Below are positions 31,296-34,570 of a stretch of DNA of 34,570 nucleotides, piece by piece. How positions within the stretch are numbered: position 1 is the first letter of the stretch; each line of letters opens with the position of its first letter. The stretch is from positions 1 through 34,570 of the forward strand of contig JAUJNV010000019.1 of the NCBI GenBank assembly GCA_030447945.1, written 5' to 3'. The translations under genes were made by a program, and so were the position numbers. Below the pieces are notes generated by a model. It saw only the letters and a program-made list of their open reading frames with translations, did no database searches and had not been told where the DNA came from. Source of the stretch: Fimbriimonas sp. Lineage in GTDB: Bacteria > Armatimonadota > Fimbriimonadia > Fimbriimonadales > Fimbriimonadaceae.

Positions 31296-32144
31296 ATGCA
31301 CGCTCTGCTCGCGGCGGCCGTCCTGTTCCAAGCCGGTTCTTTTCCCCTGGGCGCTTCGCAACGGGTCGTCCAGGCGAAGGGGCTGCCGATCGAGGTCTTC
31401 GCTTATAAGCCACCGACCTACCGGGGCGGGCGGATCATCATGGTGTTCCCCGGGGTACTGCGAAACGCGTCGGAGTACCGGGATCACGCGAAGAAGATGG
31501 GCGACCGCTTCCGCGCGCTGATCGTGGCGCCACTCTTCGATGCCCGCCGGTTCCCCAGCCTGAAGTACCAGATGGGCGGCATCTTGGACGCGAAGAGAAA
31601 CGCGATTCCTCCCGGCGAATGGACGTACGCACTGATCCCCGAGATCGTCCGTCGAGTACGGTCGGCCGAGAAGCGGCCCAAGATGCCCTACTATCTGATC
31701 GGGCACTCGGCCGGCGGCCAATTCCTTCTGCGGATGGCCGCCTTCTCTCAGGAGGGGGCCGCGCGAATCGTCGCCGCAAATCCGGGGTCTCATCTGTTTC
31801 CCGACCGGGAGCGACCGTTCGGCTACGGGTTTGGAAACCTGCCCGAAGTTCTCTCGAATAACTCCGTCATCCGGCGCTACCTCGCTCAGCCTCTAACGCT
31901 GTATCTCGGCACGGCGGACGCCGCACCGGACGATTACTTCGACGCGAGCCTGGAGGCGATGAAGCAAGGGTCCGGGCGCTACCAGCGCGGAATGGCAAAC
32001 TACCTCTTCGCGAGCCGCTTGGCGAGGCAGAGAGGGTGGAAATTCGGGTGGAGGCTGGTCGAGGCGCCGGGCGTCGCGCACGACCACGAGAAGATGTTCG
32101 ACCACTCGGCCGCCGCCCTCGCGTTTGGCATCAATCCGGGCTAA
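31296..32144 (+). CDS. exported alpha/beta hydrolase (esterase/depolymerase-like)
   Basis: 282 residues. A short signal peptide (MHALLAAAVLFQAGSFPLG), strand GGRIIMVFPGVLRNASEYRD, nucleophile elbow YLIGHSAGGQFLLRMA (catalytic Ser about residue 134), TLYLGTADAAPDD as the likely acid loop, and VEAPGVAHDHEKMFDHS with the catalytic His. The layout resembles secreted PHB-depolymerase/feruloyl-esterase-like hydrolases, but substrate specificity cannot be inferred. CATAAT (31284-31289) lies 6 nt before the ATG, with no Shine-Dalgarno. The frame is intact. Confidence 0.85.
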   Translation: MHALLAAAVLFQAGSFPLGASQRVVQAKGLPIEVFAYKPPTYRGGRIIMVFPGVLRNASEYRDHAKKMGDRFRALIVAPLFDARRFPSLKYQMGGILDAKRNAIPPGEWTYALIPEIVRRVRSAEKRPKMPYYLIGHSAGGQFLLRMAAFSQEGAARIVAANPGSHLFPDRERPFGYGFGNLPEVLSNNSVIRRYLAQPLTLYLGTADAAPDDYFDASLEAMKQGSGRYQRGMANYLFASRLARQRGWKFGWRLVEAPGVAHDHEKMFDHSAAALAFGINPG

Positions 32145-32197
32145 CCAACCCGTCGACTCGCCATCCACCTCTGGGGCGCTTTGGGTAACAATGAACC

Positions 32198-33004
32198 ATG
32201 AGAACCCCGTTAGCCGCTTCTGCGACCGCACTGAGTTTGCTTGCGGCGTACGGCTTCCACGGGGTGCCCAGAACCGAGCCGGACCAGGCGCCGCGCCCCG
32301 GCCAGTACTACTGCCAGAACGGAACCAACAACGAGACGCTAACCCTTGACGCTCGCGGTAGCTTCGTCGCGGTGGCTCAAGGCTGCTTTCACCGCGAGGA
32401 GGAACGCGGCACCTACGTCTTTAAAGACGGCATGTTAATCCTCCGCCCCCAGCCGGATGCGGATCGGGCGGGCCCGAGAGAAATGGACCGGAAGTTGTTC
32501 CCGGTTCGGTGGGGAGCCCACCAGTATTTGATCGCCGACCGGAAGATGCTCGCGTTTTGCAGCCAGATCGCAGCGGGATGGGACGGCACTCGTCCGGGAC
32601 GCGACGTCGATCCCTACTACCGGTTAGGGGGGAAGCACGCCTACCGGCTAGGGGAGAGGAACGCGGCCGGGGCGCGTCTCGCAGCCGCGGGGGTACCGGA
32701 GGTGCCGGCCAGCTACCGCAAGTACCTCCGCCAGCCGTTCGCGGCCCACGTGATCAGCGTCTGGACAGCACCGGTGCCACCAGCCGCAGGCGACCAGGCA
32801 AAGCCCCGCTTGGATCGAGCATGGGTGGACAAAGGCTCGGTGGATGGAGTCGTCGTCGGGACACCTTTCGGACTTACCCCCGAGGATCTCTTTGTGCTCC
32901 GCGTAATACGCGTGAAGGCGCGGCGGGCGGAGTGTGAGATTCTCCCTTGGGGCCAGGAGATAACTCCAGGCGACAAAGTAGTGCCTCCACGCATCTTCTT
33001 GTAA
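32198..33004 (+). CDS. hypothetical secreted protein
   Basis: 268 residues with a signal peptide (MRTPLAASATALSLLAAYGF). The middle has GQYYCQNGTNNETLTLDARG and SFVAVAQGCFHREEERGTYV, a beta-rich domain with several Cys/Trp. The C-terminal part LDRAWVDKGSVDGVVVGTPF with ECEILPWGQEITPGDKVVPP resembles a small beta-barrel 'G-x-V-x-G-x-x-F...GD-x-V' module seen in envelope proteins. I recognise no named family. GGTAACAAT stands 5 nt before the ATG. The frame is intact. Confidence 0.7.
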   Translation: MRTPLAASATALSLLAAYGFHGVPRTEPDQAPRPGQYYCQNGTNNETLTLDARGSFVAVAQGCFHREEERGTYVFKDGMLILRPQPDADRAGPREMDRKLFPVRWGAHQYLIADRKMLAFCSQIAAGWDGTRPGRDVDPYYRLGGKHAYRLGERNAAGARLAAAGVPEVPASYRKYLRQPFAAHVISVWTAPVPPAAGDQAKPRLDRAWVDKGSVDGVVVGTPFGLTPEDLFVLRVIRVKARRAECEILPWGQEITPGDKVVPPRIFL

Positions 33005-33024
33005 CCCGCCTCTCCATTAGGTCG

Positions 33025-33900
33025 ATGTCGAAAGTGGGATCTCCGGCCACAATGGCCTCCGTGCCCTACGCTCGACTGATCGCCCCCGGCTCCGCCGTCC
33101 GTCTGAAGGACTTCGATCCCCGCGATGCGGACGGACTCGACAAAGAAGAGGGTCTTCAGCGGCTGGGAGAAGTGGGGCGAAGGATGGGGGAGCTTCAGGC
33201 CATGCTTTACGGCACTGGGAAGCACTCGCTTCTGATCGTCCTCCAGGGTCGGGACACGAGGGGCAAGGACGGGGCGATCAAGCGCCTCCTGACGGTAGGT
33301 CACGGTCCGAGCACCCGGATCGCCGCGTTCAAGGCTCCCACGGGCCGTGAGCGCGAGCACGACTTCCTGTGGCGCATCCACGCGGAGGCACCGGCCCTCG
33401 GAGGGGTGACGATATTCAACCGTTCGCATTACGAGGACGTCCTTGCCGCCCGCGTCCGTGAGCTTGTTCCGAGGGAGGTTTGCGATCGGCGCTACGATCA
33501 CATCAACGCGTTCGAGTCGCTGCTGACGGACGCGGGCACCATCGTGCTGAAGTTCTATCTGCACATCTCGAAGGACGAACAGGAGGAGCGGCTCCACGCC
33601 CGGGAAGCGGAAGTCCAGAAAGCCTGGAAGCTCAACGTGGGCGATTGGCAGGAAAGGGAGCGGTGGGATGAGTACACGGCTGCCTACGAAGACGTCCTCA
33701 ACCGGTGCAGCACGGAGGCGGCCCCTTGGCGGCTGATCCCGGCCGACCGCAAGTGGTTCCGCAACCTCGCCGTCGCCGACGCCGTCGTCGAGGCTCTGCA
33801 GCCGTACGAGGCGGAGTGGCGGCAGGCGCTCGAAGCGATGGGCGCGGAGCGGCGGAAGGCGCTCCAGGAGTATCGCGCGGCTCAGGCCCTCGTGAGCTAG
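33025..33900 (+). CDS. ppk2: polyphosphate kinase 2 family nucleotide phosphotransferase
   Basis: Transfers phosphate between polyphosphate and nucleotides. Motifs: LLIVLQGRDTRGKDGAIKRL (Walker A; the family has QGMDASGKDG), FKAPTGREREHDFLWRIHAE, FNRSHYEDVLAARV, RYDHINAFESLLTDAGTIVL, KFYLHISKDEQEERL and APWRLIPADRKWFRNLAVAD. ATG 33025 (MSKVGSPATM) or ATG 33052 (MASVPYARL) starts it; about 282-291 residues. The stop TAG overlaps the convergent purD stop. Class and preferred nucleotide cannot be decided from this sequence. Confidence 0.93.
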   Translation: MSKVGSPATMASVPYARLIAPGSAVRLKDFDPRDADGLDKEEGLQRLGEVGRRMGELQAMLYGTGKHSLLIVLQGRDTRGKDGAIKRLLTVGHGPSTRIAAFKAPTGREREHDFLWRIHAEAPALGGVTIFNRSHYEDVLAARVRELVPREVCDRRYDHINAFESLLTDAGTIVLKFYLHISKDEQEERLHAREAEVQKAWKLNVGDWQERERWDEYTAAYEDVLNRCSTEAAPWRLIPADRKWFRNLAVADAVVEALQPYEAEWRQALEAMGAERRKALQEYRAAQALVS

Positions 33901-34570
33901 AGGGCGATGTCCCGGCGATAGAAGCTGCCGTCGATCTGGATGCACCCGGCACCCTCATAAGCCCGGGCTCGGGCCGCTTCGGGGTCAGCCGCCGCCGCGG
34001 ACACCGTGAGGACGCGGCCGCCTGCAGTTACCAGCCGGCCATCTTCTCCCTTCGTGCCCGCGTGAAAGACCTTCACACCCTCCGGCCACCGGCCGATCTC
34101 GATCGGGAGCCCCTTGCGAACCTCGCCCGGGTAGCCGCCGCTGGCGACGACGACCGACACCACGGCGTTCGGCAGGACAGACGGCAGGCCGGGAGCTTCA
34201 CCAACTGCGCATTGCCGAAGAGAGCTGAGGAGTCCGGAGCCGAGGCGCATCATGACGCTCTGCGTCTCGGGGTCGCCGAACCGAACGTTGTATTCGAGGC
34301 ACTTGGGGCCATCCTCCTCCACCATCAGGCCGGAAAAGAGGACGCCGCGGAACGGAACGCCTCGCTCTTCGAGAGCCCGGAGGATGGGCTTCACGACCCG
34401 GTTCTCGGCGAGGGCGATGGTCTCCTCGCTGACCCACGGCACGGACGAGTAGCTCCCCATGCCGCCTGTGTTGGGTCCCTCGTCACCATCGAAGGCCCGC
34501 TTGTAATCTTGGGCGACGGGCAGGCTGGCGATCCCCCGCTCCGAGCAGACAGTGAGGAGGCTGAACTCGC
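33897..34570 (-). CDS. purD: phosphoribosylamine--glycine ligase (partial, 5' end off window)
   Basis: GAR synthetase of purine synthesis, ATP-grasp C-terminal half. EFSLLTVCSERGIASLPVAQ, DYKRAFDGDEGPNTGGMGSY, then PFRGVLFSGLMVEEDGPKCL, EYNVRFGDPETQSVMMRL (Mg/ATP-binding) and SVVVASGGYPGEVRKG match the family. The C-terminal domain ends DGSFYRRDIAL. About 223 residues are present; roughly half of the protein lies beyond the window. The frame is intact. It is tail-to-tail with ppk2, the stops sharing CTAG. Confidence 0.96.
   Translation of the reverse strand, partial: EFSLLTVCSERGIASLPVAQDYKRAFDGDEGPNTGGMGSYSSVPWVSEETIALAENRVVKPILRALEERGVPFRGVLFSGLMVEEDGPKCLEYNVRFGDPETQSVMMRLGSGLLSSLRQCAVGEAPGLPSVLPNAVVSVVVASGGYPGEVRKGLPIEIGRWPEGVKVFHAGTKGEDGRLVTAGGRVLTVSAAAADPEAARARAYEGAGCIQIDGSFYRRDIAL

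Noticed and set aside
1..34570. CRISPR array, IS element or prophage
   Set aside because: No regularly spaced repeats of 25-40 bp, no transposase, integrase or phage structural motifs in any frame that I could find.

Overview
This GC-rich bacterial window is about 34.6 kb. Two prepilin-type genes, one intact and one broken, start with the N-methylation/transmembrane signature ([16 protein letters not shown], then LFPVFAQAK) that is amplified in Armatimonadota and some related phyla. With the GC content and gene content, I infer an armatimonadote (Fimbriimonadia-like), probably from environmental or metagenomic DNA. This is family recognition, not a database result.

Layout. Positions 1-7122 (minus strand) hold an unusual complex I cluster, nuoA-nuoC-[prepilin-lipoprotein]-nuoD-[repeat element, DUF4337 protein, prepilin relic]-nuoE-nuoF. 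There is no nuoB between nuoA and nuoC. Divergent from nuoA is a tight trpD-trpC-trpF operon (7205-9608). Positions 9963-13206 hold an ABC ATPase, an ABC-2 type permease and a large membrane-anchored TPR-like protein. Next come a repeat element, the SRP RNA and the classic dnaX-ybaB-recR set (13347-16672). From 16738 to 18278 (minus) there is a PadR regulator with its operator, a HAAS-like membrane protein and a small membrane protein. Positions 18364-20890 (minus) hold a hypothetical gene, tRNA-Ser(GGA), a DprA-like protein and an MTA/purine nucleoside phosphorylase. A CBS-pair protein and panB-panC (pantothenate) follow on plus (20934-23001). Positions 23002-24458 are gene-poor and contain hairpins and a damaged tRNA-Thr-like sequence. 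Then come an NtrB-like kinase with an NtrC-like regulator that lacks its DNA-binding domain, an ECF sigma factor, a Met/Gly-rich secreted protein (minus), purB (minus), a LamG protein, an alpha/beta hydrolase, a secreted hypothetical, a PPK2 kinase and the 3' part of purD (minus).

Cross-cutting signals. (1) Two intergenic elements of about 288 bp, with hairpin ends, terminal inverted repeats and a related core, lie in opposite orientation 10 kb apart (3069-3356 and 13347-13634). (2) Several genes carry GGTANNCT 6-8 nt before the start codon and no Shine-Dalgarno. The same box sits exactly 6 nt before the SRP RNA 5' end, so these mRNAs are probably leaderless. (3) Short 7-bp-period tandem arrays recur in intergenic gaps. 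(4) Many genes, including essential ones (nuoD, purB), carry clustered single-base frameshifts while others (trp, dnaX, recR, panB) carry none. This looks mostly like indel error in the assembly, so coordinates of those genes are given for the reconstructed gene, with approximate shift positions.
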